NCBI RefSeq assembly: GCF_004793975.1
Contig: NZ_SRYB01000006.1
Coordinates: 1 to 64,000, forward strand
Source: Lepagella muris
Lineage (GTDB): Bacteria; Bacteroidota; Bacteroidia; Bacteroidales; Muribaculaceae
Direction: 5' to 3'
DNA length: 64,000 nucleotides
Shown: in pieces, positions 62,738-64,000 of the stretch
How the letters are laid out: each line of letters begins with the position of its first letter
Numbering within the stretch: the first letter of the stretch is position 1
Notes under the pieces: generated by a model
Seen by the model: only the letters and a program-made list of their open reading frames with translations
Databases searched by the model: none
What the model was told of the DNA's origin: nothing
Made by a program: the position numbers and the translations under genes

Positions 62738-63811
62738 TTACAAATCGAGATGCAGGTAATCGTAATGTATGGCAGGCCGCATACCCTTCTTCCCTATCAC
62801 CTCCTTGAGTTCTGAAGAGGAATATTCACAACAGCCTACCCCGAGATGCCCTCCACGTGAGCTTATCACGTCGACCAGATCCCCTTTCCTAAAGTTGCCG
62901 CTTACCTCCTCTATCCCCACAGGGAGAAGGCTGGCAGCATGATCGGGAGAGAACAGTGTGCGCTCCGCCCCGTCGTTGATATAGAGTTCCCCCTTGGTGA
63001 AATCGCCGGAATGTGCTATCCATTTCTTGACACCATTCACGTGTTCGCCCGGCAATATGCGGGTGCATAAAGTGTCGGGGTCATCGAGCACGGATAGCAG
63101 TATGTCGTCGCGCTTACCATTCGCCACCACCACTTCTATACCTTCGGAAGCAGCCTGAAGAGCGATACGGCTCTTCGTCAGCATACCTCCGCGTCCGAAA
63201 CTTGATTTTCCGGCGACTACCACGTCTGACAGGTCTTTCACCGACGGCTCAACCACCCGAATCACCTCCGATGTCGGGTCAGCAGGATTGCCATTATAAA
63301 TACCGTCGATATTACTCAAGATTATAAGCATGTCGGCATCCACCATTGCAGCCACGAGTCCTGACAGTTCATCGTTGTCGGTAAACATAAGTTCGGTGAC
63401 GGATACGGCATCATTCTCATTGATTATCGGTATTACATCATGCATCAGGAGCACCTCTATGCAATGACGCTGGTTGAGATAATGCGTGCGCGATCCGAAA
63501 CCCTCCTTAGTGGTGAGCACCTGTCCGCACGTCATCCCGTAGTCACGAAACAATTCGTAATATCGGTTTATGAGTTTTGCCTGTCCGACGGTGGAATAAA
63601 GTTGCCGTGCAGATACAGTATCAAGAGCATAACGGGCACGCACCTCATTGCGTCCCGCCGCCACCGCACCGGAAGATACCAGCACTACCCTATCACCACG
63701 TTTGCGAATTGCCGCCACCTGATCAACGATAGCCGACATTCTTGTGCCGTCGAGCGAACCGTCATTTCGGGTCAGCACATTACTTCCTATTTTAACTACA
63801 ATTGTTTTCAT
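62738..63811 (-). CDS. proB: Glutamate 5-kinase
   Basis: 357 aa. It phosphorylates glutamate to start proline synthesis and is usually the step inhibited by proline. The amino acid kinase fold shows in VVKIGSNVLTRNDGSL, VLVSSGAVAAGRNEV, PIINENDAVS, DNDELSGLVAAMVDADMLII and GRGGMLTKSRIALQAASEG. The last ~75 residues form a PUA domain (GELYINDGAERTLFSPD, VDVISSRGGHLGVG), the two-domain form. A long perfect-looking hairpin separates it from proC. Confidence 0.97.
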   Translation of the reverse strand: MKTIVVKIGSNVLTRNDGSLDGTRMSAIVDQVAAIRKRGDRVVLVSSGAVAAGRNEVRARYALDTVSARQLYSTVGQAKLINRYYELFRDYGMTCGQVLTTKEGFGSRTHYLNQRHCIEVLLMHDVIPIINENDAVSVTELMFTDNDELSGLVAAMVDADMLIILSNIDGIYNGNPADPTSEVIRVVEPSVKDLSDVVVAGKSSFGRGGMLTKSRIALQAASEGIEVVVANGKRDDILLSVLDDPDTLCTRILPGEHVNGVKKWIAHSGDFTKGELYINDGAERTLFSPDHAASLLPVGIEEVSGNFRKGDLVDVISSRGGHLGVGCCEYSSSELKEVIGKKGMRPAIHYDYLHLDL

Positions 63812-63828
63812 CAGCTATTTTTTAATTA

Positions 63829-63870
63829 GACTCCTTAGACTTCTTAGACGTCTAAGGAGTCTAAGGAGTC
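63829..63870. repeat. 21-bp palindrome between proC and proB
   Basis: 63829-63849 pairs with 63850-63870 with one mismatch and no loop. Both arms are built from GTCTAAGGAGTCTAAGGAGT-like doubled words. No T-run follows on the minus strand, so it is not a plain terminator. It could attenuate or protect the transcript. Confidence 0.7.
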
Positions 63871-64000
63871 CTATTTCACACAGGATGCACGCAGAGCCTC
63901 TATGACAGCATTCGTGAATCCGTTTGCCTCCAAAGCGTTCAATCCTTTAATCGTTATGCCGCCCGGGGTGGTCACTTTGTCAATTTCCGCTTCGGGATGT
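63871..64000 (-). CDS. proC: Pyrroline-5-carboxylate reductase, carboxyl end (partial)
   Basis: The last 43 codons before the stop at 63871; the gene runs off the window. HPEAEIDKVTTPGGITIKGL and NALEANGFTNAV match the conserved end of ProC, where VTTPGG lies near the active site. It carries out the last step of proline synthesis, and its place upstream of proB and proA makes a full proCBA cluster. Confidence 0.9.
   Translation of the reverse strand, partial: HPEAEIDKVTTPGGITIKGLNALEANGFTNAVIEALRASCVK

Noticed and set aside
1..64000. tRNA or rRNA genes
   Set aside because: I found no cloverleaf or rRNA-like stretch by reading, though a tRNA scan was not possible.

Overview
The window reads as a chromosome segment of a gut-type Bacteroidales bacterium; Muribaculaceae or a close relative is my best guess, by inference and without phylogeny. 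The reasons are the SusC/SusD pair with a hybrid two-component sensor, many lipoproteins with a Bacteroidetes-style lipobox, an frdCAB fumarate reductase operon, DUF4230 and 6-bladed beta-propeller lipoproteins, and repeated promoters of the Bacteroides type (TTTG, 19-20 bp, TAnnTTTG). I found no tRNA, rRNA, transposase, integrase or CRISPR array.

Layout. 0-8 kb: ferritin, a small membrane protein, a TolB-like lipoprotein, an SDR plus MptE-like operon, a beta-helix lipoprotein and lpxB. 8-14 kb: an accessory island with a His/Pro/Lys-rich lipoprotein, a 118-bp tandem repeat array, a duplicated module (MACPF pore-former plus small lipoprotein, one copy decayed), a secreted small protein, an 18-bp inverted-repeat site and a membrane-bound TPR-HTH regulator. 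14-20 kb: two DUF4230 proteins, an HAD hydrolase with a phosphoribosyltransferase, an AAA/DUF4143 ATPase and a thiol-activated-cytolysin-like lipoprotein. 20-25 kb: frdCAB and a sugar aminotransferase. 25-38.5 kb: GH78 rhamnosidase, a 1.9-kb segment between near-identical inverted repeats, beta-propeller lipoproteins (one frameshifted), relics of DUF4143 ATPases, GH51 arabinofuranosidase and an unclassified TIM-barrel hydrolase. 38.7-44.6 kb: a tripartite RND efflux operon. 45-48 kb: two more DUF4143 ATPases. 48.6-58 kb: marC is followed by susD, susC and a divergent hybrid two-component regulator. 58-64 kb: a leftward run of LRR protein, gmd, ugd, proA, proB and proC (cut by the window end).

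The pattern I find most interesting joins distant parts of the window. All three intact AAA_14/DUF4143 ATPase genes carry their own short tandem repeat array that abuts or overlaps the promoter. The two genes of one subfamily (Walker A GxKWCGKT) have 23-bp repeats, and the gene of the other subfamily (GARRVGKS) has 33-bp spaced repeats. Two further loci (29.06 and 33.55 kb) have the same 33-bp repeat next to decayed remnants of such a gene, placed as the promoter would be. This suggests a family of ATPases, each tied to its own cis-acting repeat, that is repeatedly lost and gained.

A second theme is pore formation: a MACPF lipoprotein operon with a probable regulator and operator, and a separate cytolysin-like lipoprotein 7 kb away. 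Function for both is inferred from family resemblance only.
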